In this document: positions 46,431-56,554 of the stretch, in pieces | Layout: each line of letters starts with the position of its first letter | Numbering within the stretch: position 1 is the first letter of the stretch | Origin: Saxidomus purpurata | Taxonomy: Eukaryota > Mollusca > Bivalvia > Venerida > Veneridae | Assembly (NCBI GenBank): GCA_022818135.1 | Contig: JAFMSR010000017.1 | Location: forward strand, 8,867,098 to 8,931,097 | Reading direction: 5' to 3' | DNA length: 64,000 nt | Notes under the pieces: generated by a model | Told to the model about the DNA's origin: nothing | Databases searched by the model: none | Seen by the model: the letters and a program-made list of their open reading frames with translations, nothing else | Translations under genes and position numbers: made by a program

Positions 46431-46740
46431 TGTGTATAGAAGGCAGCTATGGCGTTCCATAAATAACGATTTTAACGGATGCTACTAGACATGTATTGGC
46501 GGATAGCTGGTATGAAATTGGACATCGGAAGACGGAAAAAACGCAGGGGTGTTCTCAAAATAATTCACTTATATCAATGATACAAAATTATATCTTTCTG
46601 TAACTTATCTAAACTCTTTCAACACAAGAGATTCATGTGCGACATAAAGAAATTAAATTGTTCCAACTTCAGTTTCTGTAGTATAGTTTGTCTAATGGTC
46701 ACAGTAAGTGACACCAGCTAGAACATTCTAACAATACATA

Positions 46741-47262
46741 TTTTTCAGGTGATAGCATTCATTCGAATAGGTGATGTCATGTATTCCCTATGAGCAATTG
46801 ATTTCACCTATTCGAATGGGTAATATCACATTAAGTATTCGAATGGATGATATCGCCTAAACAGATTTATTGTTTAAAAGTACTAGCTGATCATTTGTGA
46901 AAGGATTTTTTTCTAATCGCGATATCACTTATTGCAATAGGTGATATCACCAATATCCTTTGAAAAATAAACGACCTATTTAAAGGGTGATGTCACATAT
47001 TCAAATATGTGATCTCAAATATGCGATCTTATTTATTCAGATAGGTGATATAACAAATAAGTAATATCACCATTTCGAACAAGTTATATGACACATTCGG
47101 ATAGATGGAATCCAGCATTCTTTTTGAATAAATGATATCATTTATTTGAATAGGTGATACAAATAGGTGATATCACATATTCCAATAGCTGATATCACAA
47201 AAGTACATTTAACAGTAAAACGGTACCCTATAGCTATCAACTATTGGAATAGGTGATCTTAT
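46741..47262. repeat. Degenerate palindromic array, TATTCGAATAGGTGATATCAC motif
   Basis: Around a dozen imperfect copies of (A)TTCGAATAGGTGATATCAC and its complement occur at variable spacing. The words TTCGAA and GATATC are themselves palindromic. No ORF is present. Confidence 0.8.
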
Positions 47263-48228
47263 ATATAAGCTTATACAATTTCTTATTCGAAAATCATGCT
47301 TTAGTTTTATATAACAAGTTGTAAATGATTACCTCACATGTAGGATTTAGCTATACTATTCGAAGATTGCATTCGCCCCGGCGTCGGCGTTTGCGCCGGC
47401 GTCTGCGTTGGATAAAGATTTTTATGAATGTTTTATACCAATAAAAATGTTTACTTCCTACTTGACATACTTGTTTCTAATGGCAATATAGAAACTAACA
47501 GGAAGTCACATAATTATGTCAACCATAGTTGCATAGTTGCTTCTTCAGTGCCTAGATGTTGGTACAAAAATTTAACATTAGCTATCACTTTACCATTTCT
47601 CAATATTTCTCCATCAAACTTTGAAATTATATTAAATATGACAACAGGATTGTGATGCAGCTAAAATATTTGGCTCAAGGTCACATTTAACAAAGTTATG
47701 CCTCTTTTGGTACTAAGATTTCGTCCAGATAACATAAATTTGGCTATAATATTGCCATTTCTTAATATTCTTTTATCATACTTTCACATTATATGGCTTT
47801 AACAACATGGTCATGATGTATCTCCTCTATATCCCCCACCCCTACCTCTAACCCCCTTTCCATCCACTCCGGAAAAAGTCCCGATTTTTTACACAATTAC
47901 ACAACAATTTCCCCTCGACCGAATTTTTGTTTACACGTTTCGCCTTAATTCTTGCACATTTATACTTTTCCCCCACTCCTCCCATCGCGAAAATCATTTC
48001 TCATTATGTTATATAAGAATCACCTTAATTCTTAAACAATAACAACATAATTAATTTTACCTATTCTTAGACAGAAACCTATTTTAATGACAAGCCCTTG
48101 AATAGTCAAGCGCTTGTTAAACTTTCTCTCAGTAATAGCATTTTGTGCAAAACCGATTAATTTTAAAGTGAAATTTACAAAAATTAGTTCGTCTTGAATT
48201 TATAAACAGATAAGCCAAAAGTTTAAAA
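47263..48228. other. Intron sequence, no gene seen
   Basis: Repeat-like phrases (AAGGTCACATTTAACAAAG, ATATTGCCATTTCTTAATAT twice) and a C-rich stretch at 47830-47990. Nothing codes. Confidence 0.5.
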
Positions 48229-49033
48229 ACACAAGAGGGCCAAGATGGCCCTATATCGCTCACCTTGGTACAAGTCCACTTGCCTGGTGGAAGATCACTA
48301 GATAATGTTATATACCAAATAAGTTTTCCTATATACGCCTTTGTAAAACAAATGATCCCCCCCCGGGCAAGGTCAATTTTGACCCCAGGGGCATAATTTG
48401 AACAAACTTTAAAGAGGTCTACTAGGCAATGCTACATGCCCAATATCTAAGCTCTAGGCCTTGTGGTTTCAGAGAAGAAGATTTTTAAAGTTTTTACTAT
48501 ATATTCCTATGCAAAACTAAGTGACCCCCGGTGCGGGGTCAATTTTGACCCGGGGGATATAATTTGAACAATCTTGATAGAGGTCTACTAGACAATGCTA
48601 CATGCCAAATATCTTAGCTCTAGGCCTTGTAGTTTCAGAGAAGAAGATTTTTAAAGTTTTCCCTATATATTCCTATGCAAAAACTAAGGGCCCACCCGCG
48701 CGGGGTCAATTTTGACCCGGGGGTCATAATTTGAACAGTCTTGGTAGAGGTCTACTAGACAATGCTACATGCCAAATATCTAAGCTCTAGGCCTTGTGGT
48801 TTCAGAGAAGATTTTTAAAGTTTTTCCTATTTTTTGCCATAGCAACCAGAGTTCTGCATGGAATGGAATTCTTTGAACAATTTTGGTAGAGCTTCATGCA
48901 AGGAACATTCCTGCATAGTTTTATCAACATTGGCCTAGAGGTTTCAGAGGAGATGTCATTTGAATCAAAATGTTGACGGACGACGGACAATCATCGATCA
49001 GAAAAGCTCACCCTGGCGTAGCCAGGTGAGCTA
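48229..49033 (+). repeat. AAGAGGGCC...GGTGAGCTAA bivalve repeat, complete copy
   Basis: It starts with CAAGAGGGCCAAGATGGCCC and CTCACCTTGG. Three internal repeats of about 170 bp follow (GGGTCAATTTTGACCC, CTAGACAATGCTACATGCC, CTCTAGGCCTTGTGGTTTCA), then GACGGACGACGGACAATCAT, and finally CCTGGCGTAGCCAGGTGAGC. The 3' end forms a short hairpin. Confidence 0.85.
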
Positions 49034-49499
49034 ATAAGTGTAGTGGATTACAGAAACATATATAATTGTTCCTTCCAAGGAAGGGACACTTACAGTTATA
49101 CAGACACACTTGACTGAACAATGCAGCACGTAAGCCAATTTTCGGTGTGTTTCCGTTATAATTAAACGTTGTGATGTTGCAAATGTGATGGAACCAACTA
49201 ACAACCAATAGCCGTTCTTTTCCGTACGCGCTACATGTTTACGTTACTGTGGTTATTTCCCTTTATGTGGTAACTTCACTGGGTAAGCTATAGTCTCACT
49301 ATTTGCACTTCGAAGGCAAACCGTTTTTACAGGTTGACATTTAATTGCTGTCCGCCTTCTAGGTAAGCTATTGCACACATATACAAAATAAGCTATTGCA
49401 TGTTGGACTTGCAGAAATCGCCCGACAGTGCGTTTGCTTTTGCATTATAAGTTTGACAAATAGCTGAAAGAATGTTAATTTACATATGTTTGCATAGCG

Positions 49500-49840
49500 T
49501 AGAAATATGCTAATATTGTTGCTGGAAGTATTGGCGCGAACTTACCATGTGACCATATAACAGTAGATCTAGCGTGACGCAGTAACAGGTGCCTGGAGTA
49601 TTAAATATTGTAGATACTAATGCCTGAATTTGCTTAGACTGTCGTATTTTGTACTTCAATAATAAATTATATATAGACAGATGTGCCCTAGAAGGAACTT
49701 TTGGAATGCTATAGCTTGTTTTGTTTATTGGCCATAAATAATGTAAATGGATAATTTTGAGAACACCCCTTCGTTTTGTGCGTTTTCCGCTGTCCACCCT
49801 CACATCAGGTATCCGCCAACACATGTCTACTACTCCCTTA
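49500..49840 (-). repeat. Dispersed repeat also flanking the foldback element
   Basis: GGGAGTAGTAGACATGTGTTG and GAAGGGGTGTTCTCAAAATT, read leftward, match the sequence just right of the foldback (46483-46565) and its left flank (41838-41849). It is effectively an approximate empty site for that element. Confidence 0.65.
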
Positions 49841-49912
49841 AACAAAACATGATCCGTAGTCGTATTACTTGAACAATGAACAAACATCTTATTTACATTG
49901 ATTCCATTGCAG

Positions 49913-50090
49913 GGTCTGATATAGTGGAAATATGCAGTTCATCAACATCTACGGTTAGAGGTAACACACAAATGTTAATATGGAATAGGGAAGATGATCC
50001 AACCACCATAACAAGAAATAATTCCTACTGTGCGTGCTCTGTGGAAACAGACAACTGTCAGGCCCAGCTGCAGATTTTCACCATTAAAAG
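49913..50090 (+). CDS. Exon 3 of the secreted lectin-like gene
   Basis: Acceptor TTCCATTGCAG/GG and donor TTAAAAG/GTACAG bound 178 nt. The start phase (1) agrees with exon 2, and the exon ends in phase 2. The residues IVEICSSSTSTVRGNTQML and NNSYCACSVETDNCQAQLQI form a Cys-containing extracellular segment reminiscent of the CUB-like region that follows SUEL domains in mollusc proteins; I cannot name the domain with confidence. The downstream exons are unresolved. Confidence 0.5.
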
Positions 50091-50712
50091 GTACAGTACG
50101 GGTATGACACAACTATCTCATTTTATAACTATATGTTTGTACAGTGTACGTTCTCGTTACTTGGAATAGGCCACTGCATTATATGCACATTCTAGAGTGT
50201 TGGTTGTCTATCCTAATGTAAAAAGCATAAAGGATTAAACTTCAGAATCGAACACATAACAACTAGGCTTATAATTACTTCAGGGCATTAGAATTAGATA
50301 AAATGCATAGAGTTATACCAAGACACAATCAAACTTAGCACACAAAGACAGCCAGAATTACGCGCATTGAATCCTTCAATTATGATAACACGCAGCAGAC
50401 AAGGTTCACGATTCTGTTTAACTACTAGTATACAAAGACAATGTTTAAGTCAAGTACAAAACCAATGGACAACTCATACGATATGTATATACAACACAAA
50501 GCAATGACCAAATACACATGCAAGATATATTTTGAATCCAATGTTACGGCATTGAAATGGTCAGTTACCCGAAATCATTTTGGTAACTGGGAGTTAAAAT
50601 CGGTTTGTAGCATGTCATCCTCATACTTCTCCGGACTAAACCTAAAAGAAATGAGTGTAACAACAATAAAATCCGCTGAGCTAAGTTTTACACGAGCAAT
50701 GCAATACTGTAC

Positions 50713-51110
50713 AACAAAAGGGCCATGATGACCCTTTAACGCTCACCTGCGTACCAGTGCACCGACTAATGAAGAGAGTGGTTGCTATGTTAGTCAGTGG
50801 TTGATACAGGAACTCATTGGAAGCTAGGTTTCTCCTATAACTCTATATAAAGACAAGGGACCGCCTCCCCCCGCGGGCGAGGTTAATTTTGTCCCAATGC
50901 ATGATTTGAACCAACTAAATAGAGGACCACTAGACAATGTTACAGATCAAATATCTAAGCTCTACGCCTTGTTGTTTTGGAGAAGAAGATTTTTAAAGTT
51001 TGTCCTTTACCAAGTGCCCCCTAGCAGGGTCATGATTTGAACAACTTGGTAGAGGAACCTTACACAATGCTTTATGCCATAAATGTAAGCTGTAGGTCAT
51101 ATGCTTTCAG
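50713..51110 (+). repeat. AAGAGGGCC-type repeat, 3'-truncated
   Basis: CAACAAAAGGGCCATGATGA then ATCTAAGCTCTACGCCTTG. It is cut by the Penelope-like palindrome. Confidence 0.7.
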
Positions 51111-51124
51111 GCAAGTGTTCTATA

Positions 51125-51481
51125 TATATATATAAGTAATTAAATAAAAATGACTTGATATGGCTTTAAAATAATGATTTAATTAACTAAATTAACTGTG
51201 CTACGCGTTTCATACAATTCATCAGGCACAATTGTAGTGAATGACGTTGTTTCCATGACGTTGACGTCATAACTTCCTGCAAGGGAGATTACTGTTGTGA
51301 AAATGCAGATAATTAATGTAAATTGATGGCGTTAAGCCTTGGTTTGAATTTGTTAATAAAATAATTTTCTTTTGCTAACCTAGCTGAAACACATTTATTT
51401 TTTAATTTAAAGACAGGAAACATTTCAAATTCTTTATTTCCACATCTATCTAAATGTTCACTTAAAGGAATTTGTCTTGTT
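51125..51481 (-). mobile_element. Penelope-like element fragment, left palindrome arm
   Basis: Reverse complement of 51504-51859 with only a few differences, separated by a 22-bp spacer. It carries a hammerhead motif and the 3' part of a GIY-YIG endonuclease frame. Confidence 0.85.
51194..51233 (-). ncRNA. Hammerhead ribozyme motif
   Basis: Leftward: AATTGTGC, CTGATGA, ATTGTAT, GAAA, CGCG, TA, GCACAGTT. Stem I pairs AAUUGUGC with GCACAGUU (8 pairs including one G-U). Stem II is 2 bp. Stem III is the palindrome CGCG, which would pair between two copies. Cleavage is expected after GUA. Minimal hammerheads like this are known from Penelope-like elements. Confidence 0.75.
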
Positions 51482-51513
51482 GAAGGGTCCCTTATTTGTT
51501 GTGAACAAGACAA
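51313..51513 (-). pseudogene. GIY-YIG endonuclease C-terminal fragment (Penelope-like)
   Basis: IRDPSTRQIPLSEHLDRC, then SARLAKENYFINKFKPRLNA. This is the second half of a PLE-type GIY-YIG domain: the HRxxI...LxxHL..C block followed by R...E..(Y/F)IN.F.P.LN, including the catalytic-region Glu. The GIY/YIG first half and the RT are missing. Confidence 0.7.
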
Positions 51514-51859
51514 ATTCCTTTAAGTGAACATTTAGATAGATGTGGAAATAAAGAATTTGAAATGTTTCCTTTCTTTAAATTAAAAAATAAATGTGTTTCA
51601 GCTAGGTTAGCAAAAGAAAATTATTTTATTAACAAATTCAAACCAAGGCTTAACGCCATCAATTTACATTAATTATCTGCATTTTCACAACAGTAATCTC
51701 CCTTGCAGGAAGTTATGACGTCAACGTCATGGAAACAACGTCATTCACTACAATTGTGCCTGATGAATTGTATGAAACGCGTAGCACAGTTAATTTAGTT
51801 AATTAAATCATTATTTTAAAGCCATATCAAGTCATTTTTATTTAATTACTTATATATAT
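51504..51859 (+). mobile_element. Penelope-like element fragment, right palindrome arm
   Basis: Mirror of 51125-51481. It encodes the same endonuclease tail rightward (51507-51672, LSEHLDRCGNKEFEMFP) and a second hammerhead. Confidence 0.85.
51752..51791 (+). ncRNA. Hammerhead ribozyme motif
   Basis: AATTGTGC-CTGATGA-ATTGTAT-GAAA-CGCG-TA-GCACAGTT, the same fold as the minus-strand copy at 51194-51233. All conserved core bases (CUGAUGA, GAAA, NUH) are present. Confidence 0.75.
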
Positions 51860-51895
51860 TGCCTTTTCCGGCATTTAAAGGGTTTTAAACCTTAG

Positions 51896-51896
<1 letters not shown>

Positions 51897-51956
<60 letters not shown>
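51897..51956. repeat. (TA)n microsatellite
   Basis: About 29 TA dinucleotides in a row. Confidence 0.95.
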
Positions 51957-51960
<4 letters not shown>

Positions 51961-51996
51961 GATAAAAACACAGTCCATGAGATAATTAAATTATTA

Positions 51997-52033
51997 TTGC
52001 CAACCGGTTTCGCTTTCATGCTCATCAGGGCAA
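51997..52033 (-). ncRNA. Hammerhead ribozyme motif, second subtype
   Basis: Leftward: TTGCC, CTGATGA, GCATGAAAGC, GAAA, CCGG, TT, GGCAA. Stem I is 5 bp (UUGCC/GGCAA), stem II GC/GC with a six-base loop, stem III palindromic CCGG, cleavage after GUU. It lies next to the GIY-YIG remnant at 52113-52440. Confidence 0.7.
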
Positions 52034-52112
52034 ATATGGCGTCAAAATATGTGTAATTGCTTAGAAACGTACACAACGTACGTCAATATTGATGACGTCT
52101 AAAAATAGGACG

Positions 52113-52440
52113 TCAATTAACGCTATTCAATTTTGGTTCAAAAATGTTTATAAAATATTGCTCTCTAGATAACCTAGCTGAAACGTTATTGGTATGAAAT
52201 TTATAAAATGGATAAATATAAAACTTTGGGTCTCTTTTGGCGCATGTATCTAAATGTTCACTTAAAGGCAATTGTCTCGTTGACGGGTCTCTTATCTGTT
52301 GTGCGTGAACTGTTCTTCTGTGTCTAAGTTTGTTTCCTGTTTGACAATTCATTACATCCATCGCAAACTAAAACATATAATACATTTTCCACGGTACAAT
52401 CCATATTTTCCTTTGCATGAAATATCTTATTTTTCAGTTT
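52113..52440 (-). pseudogene. GIY-YIG endonuclease fragment (Penelope-like), frameshifted
   Basis: VENVLYVLVCDGCNEL, then after a frameshift CQTGNKLRHRRTVHAQQIRD, PLSEHLDTC and LSREQYFINIFEPKLNSV. The order LYVLxC..C, (Q)TG..LR.R...H, L.EHL..C, RE..FIN.F.P.LN matches PLE endonucleases. The frameshift falls just before the YIGQTG position, so that signature is damaged. Confidence 0.75.
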
Positions 52441-52562
52441 TAAAGACGATCCTTCTATTAAATCATCTATAAAAAAAAATATGAATTTTATGATTTATTA
52501 TCTTCAGATATTCACATTTTCCCTGAATAAAACATTTCATTCGTTTTATTTTTCACCAAGCT

Positions 52563-52794
52563 AATCTTGTTCCTTTAATTGTTCGTTTTGTCCTCGTGTG
52601 TTTGCTTTGTATGCTAGTGTGTGTTGGTAGTGTATATGTGTGTGTGTACATGATTGTGTGTGTGTGTGTGTGTGTGTGCGTGCGTGTGTGTGTGTGTGTT
52701 TGTGGTGTGCACTTCTGGGTGCTGTGGGGTTCGTTTTGGGGAGGCTGCGTTTTTGGTACGTGGCATTCCCTGTTTGATATTATTTTTGTTTTTA
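52563..52794 (+). mobile_element. Retroelement 3' end (TG family), 0.23-kb copy
   Basis: TTGTTCCTTTAATTGTTCG, microsatellite, GTGCACTTCTGGGTGCTGTG, standard 3' end. Confidence 0.88.
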
Positions 52795-52828
52795 GACTTT
52801 TCTCTCTTAATTATATCAGTACAGCAGA

Positions 52829-54280
52829 ACAAGAGGGCCATAATGGCCCAATATCGCTCACCTGACTACCATTGGCTATTATGATTCTAACAGAATTCAT
52901 AGAGGTCCACTACACAATGCTAAGTAACATTCCAAACCTCCCCCCTCCTGGGAAGGGTTAATTTTGACCCGCGGGTCATCATTTGAACAATCTTGGTAGA
53001 AGTCCAATAGGCATTTCTACTTGCCAAATATCTAATCTCTAGGCCTTGTAGTTTCAGAGAACAAGATTTTTAAAGATTTTCCTATATAAGCCTATGTAAA
53101 ACAAAGTGAGTTCCTGGGCGGGGTCAATTTTGACCCTGGGGTCATGCTTTGAACAATTTTGGTAGAGATCCACTGGACAATGCTACAAGTCAAATATCTA
53201 ACCTCTAGGCTTTGTGGTTTCAGAGAAAAGGATTTTTTTTTTAATTTCCTATATAAGCCTATGTAAAACCAAGTGACCCCCCAGACGGGGTCAATTTTGA
53301 TCCCAGGGACATAATTTGGACAGTCTTGGTAGAGGTCCACAAGACAATGCTACATGCCAAATATCTGAGCTCTAGGCCTTGTGGTTACAGAGAAGAAGAT
53401 TTTAAAAGTTTTTCCTATATAAGCCTATGTAAAACTCAGTGACCACCCACGTGGGGTCAATTTTGACCCGGGAGTCATAATTTGAACAACCTTGGTAGAG
53501 GTCTATAAGATAATGCTACATGCCTTTTAAGTTTTTCCTGTGAACCCTTGGAGTTATCAGTTTTGATTCGGGGGTAATAATTTGAACAGTCTTGGTAGGG
53601 GTCTACTAGGCAATGCTACATGCAAAATATTTAAGCTCTATGCCTTGTGGCATCAGAGAAGTAGGTTTTTAAGTTTTTCCTATATAAGCCTATGTTAAAC
53701 TAAGTGACCCCCGGGCAGTGTCAGTTCTGATCTGGGGGTCATAATTTGAACAATCTTGGTAGAGGTCCACTAGACAATGCTACATGCAAAATATCTAAGC
53801 TCTAGGCCTTGTGGTTTCAGAGAAGAATATTTTTTAAGTGTTTCTTATATGTTGCCATAGCAACCAGAGTTCTGTATGAAATTAAATTTTTTGAACACCT
53901 TTGATAGAGTTTCATGCAACGAACATCCCTGTAGAGTTTCATCAACATTAGCCCAGTGGTTTAAGAGATTTCGTTTGAAGGAAATGATGGACGGACGGAC
54001 GCCGGACGGAGAGCAATCGTATCGCTTACTCTGGATCTTCGTGCCAGGTGAGCTAAAAACCCTACCCTGTGGAGCAAATTTTTATCCCAAGCCCAATATG
54101 AATTAAACTTTTGTAGACGACAATCCAAGGATCATCCACACCAAGAACAATAAAAATCCATCAAGCGGTTTTTGAGAAGATGTCATTTGAAGTAAAATGG
54201 TAACAGACACCATGATAAGACGATGGACAAAGGGCGATCCTAAAAGCTCACCCTGAACATATGCTCAGGTGAGCTAAAAA
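52829..54280 (+). repeat. AAGAGGGCC...GGTGAGCTAA bivalve repeat, long copy
   Basis: It opens at AACAAGAGGGCCATAATGGC. About six internal units of about 170 bp each carry GGGTCAATTTTGACCC and TCTAGGCCTTGTGGTTTCAG. A first terminal block ends GCCAGGTGAGCTAAAAA (54058) and a second ends GCTCAGGTGAGCTAAAAA (54279). Confidence 0.85.
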
Positions 54281-54406
54281 CAAGCACAGGAGTTTATCAA
54301 TGTAATCAACAATATTTCTGAATTTCAAAGTCACAACGAACCTCATTTCTATGTGCACGAACAGGCAAGCAAAGGACAAAAACCCACTCTCCTCCATATA
54401 AACACA

Positions 54407-54492
54407 AAAATAATATCAAACAGGGAATGCCACGTACCAAAAACGCAGCCTCCCCAAAACGAGCCCCACAGCACCCAGAAGTGCACACCACC

Positions 54493-54542
<50 letters not shown>

Positions 54543-54960
54543 CACACAACACACACACAATCATGTACACACACAAACATACACTACCAACACACACTAG
54601 CATACAAAGCAAACACACGAGGACAAAACGAACAATTAAAGGAACACAGTGGGGCACCGCCTTGGAACGGTCAGTGGCAAAAACACCACTGGGGAGCTTA
54701 AACCGGTTTATGGTGCGCACCCAACCTCACTCTTACCCCCACCATGTTCCAAAGTCACAGGACAGTGTAAATAAAAGTAATCCCTGCTAGGTGAATCTCT
54801 AACACACGCCATGGAAACAAAAGGCATGGTATGTAAAACACAAAAATGCTCGTGTATAAATATATAAAAAGCAAACCTTGAGAACCAAAAAACGTATGTA
54901 CTCAATGCATTTGCAGAAGGCAGAGCACCAAGAGAAACACCCTTAAGGGCCCGACGAAAC
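54407..54960 (-). mobile_element. 3' untranslated region of the RT retroelement (TG family)
   Basis: It follows the RT reading frame on the same strand: GTTTCGTCGGGCCCTTAAGG, the AACATGGTGGGGGTAAG block, a CA/TG microsatellite and the fixed 3' terminus. This copy ties the scattered fragments to the RT at 55-56 kb. Confidence 0.85.
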
Positions 54961-55019
54961 AGGCCAAAGGACAGAAATCAAAACAGTTTCGTCCCAGTGG
55001 GATTTAAAAACTGCCCATC

Positions 55020-56273
55020 ACAGAATCCTCCCCCTCTTCCGTCAGACACAATCAAAGAGGGAAGCATAGCGTCCAACTGTAAACGGGTTGAACACCAAAC
55101 ATGCGGTGTGTCTCAAAACAGTAGGGTCGTAACCTCTTTTAACAAAACGTTTTATAATTTTAGCAAATACAGTTGGAAAATTGCCATGACCCAAAATCTT
55201 ACGAAGTTTGTAAACCACATCCCCATAAAAACAAAAATAATATCAAACAGGGAATACCACGTACCAAAAACGCAGCTTTTGAAATCGGGTTTTGAAATAC
55301 CTTCTCGCAGAAGAGTCTTTAGATTACTATTGAATTTCAAAACCAAATCAGAATTACGATAGTAAAATTTAGCAAAATATTTACGCAATTTGTAATAACG
55401 GTAGCCCTGTTGAAGAAGTTTATTTGTAATATATTGATTACGTTCATTGAAATCCTCAACATGACTACACGCTCTGGCAAACCGAATTAACTGAGAAATG
55501 TATACCCCATAAGATGTAGCATGAGGTACATCCCCATCCAAATGGGGGAAATTTACAATATTAAAATTAAAATCATCCCTCTTGTCATAAATTTTGGTAT
55601 GTATAATATTGTTATAAAAAGAGAGATGTAAATCTAAAAATGAAGCACCAGTATCCAAATTGTTAGTTTTAATTAACTGGAGTTCCCGGGGATAAATAGT
55701 GTCCACCAATTGACCAAAAAACGGGTTATCCATATTAAGAATATCATCCAGATAGCGTGATGTATTATTAAAAGCAGTGATAATGTCTGCCTGCGTATCT
55801 GGAGAAAGACTCAACATAAAGTCTCTTTCATAACAATATAAAAACAAATCTGCGACAAGGGGTGCACAATTTGTTCCCATGGGAATACCGATTACTTGTC
55901 TGAAAACTGCATTCCCAAACCTTATATAAATGTTGTTCAATAAAAAGGAAAGGGCTTTACAAACTTCGTCACAGGTCCACATAGTATAATGTTTAACAAT
56001 ACAGCTAGTAAAAAAAGCTGTATCGAAATTGCAGGCGAGAAATGTAGCATTCTCCCTGGCAAAAGTCTTTTGAATTAGGATAGTTAGCTTGTCATTTATC
56101 AAATTATGTGGTAAAGTGGTATACAGAGTAGAAAAATCGTATGTACTGACTGAAGTTACTTTGTAATTATTAACTTTAAACTTATCCAGGATTTCGCCAG
56201 AATTTTTGATCGACCAAAATAAATGTTGAATATCAAAATATTCACGTAATTGAACGGGAAAATGTGATTGATC
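55020..56273 (-). pseudogene. Reverse transcriptase of a Penelope-related retroelement, 5'-truncated
   Basis: The frame opens after TAA at 56276. RT motifs in order: YDFSTLYTTLPHN (first catalytic Asp block), then YIRFGNAVFRQVIGIPMGTN with CAPLVADLFLYCYER, the catalytic box TSRYLDDIL, ELQLIKTN, and ASFLDLHLSF. A C-terminal YKLRK-containing region continues, in another frame, past a 50-bp insertion (55228-55277) to about 55020. The GIPMGTNCAPL...LYCYE type of RT is abundant in molluscs and cnidarians and is allied to Penelope-like RTs; I hold the clade loosely. The endonuclease region is not present. Confidence 0.75.
55228..55277 (-). mobile_element. 50-bp 3'-end fragment of the same family inserted in the RT gene
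   Basis: GCTGCGTTTTTGGTACGTGG through TTTGATATTATTTTTGTTTTT lies between two RT segments and shifts the frame. Confidence 0.85.
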
Positions 56274-56554
56274 TTAACATTCAGGAGTTTGTTAAAAGTA
56301 ACGCCATAGTACATTAACAGGGTGTGTAATAAGATAAAATGTTAAGCGGAATTGAGGAACTTGTGTAAAATCTGGTTAATGTTTACAGTAGTGATAACTT
56401 TGTTTAAATAACTTTTTAAAAAAATGTAGCCATGCTTAGTTTTCATTTGAAATATTCTACCTTCTGGCTTGGAACATGTCCTGATATAACGAATAAATAG
56501 ACTCTGTTCGACATAGCACGGGGAGATTCGCCATCTAAATATTGATAATTGACA

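Larger units (their letters stand above)
41850..46482. mobile_element. Foldback-type element with tandem-repeat arms, 4.6 kb
   Basis: Outer ends GCATCCGTTAAAATCGTTAT (41853) and ATAACGATTTTAACGGATGC (ending 46482) are inverted. Next inside, ATGGAACGCCATAGCTGCCT (42118) mirrors AGGCAGCTATGGCGTTCCAT (ending 46460). Long arms of 21-bp tandem repeats follow in opposite orientation. The centre (44.7-45.6 kb) has two further nested inverted repeats. The flanks GGGAGTA and TACTAGACATG rejoin to resemble the uninterrupted repeat near 49.8 kb, consistent with a TA duplication. Long inverted repeats built from short tandem repeats define foldback elements. No transposase is seen. Confidence 0.7.

Noticed and set aside
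50441..50728. 95-residue open frame proposed as exon 4 of the lectin-like gene
   Set aside because: The best acceptor (50428) gives phase 0 while exon 3 ends in phase 2. The frame runs into a dispersed repeat at 50713. An alternative acceptor at 50455 would fit the phase but lacks a pyrimidine tract.
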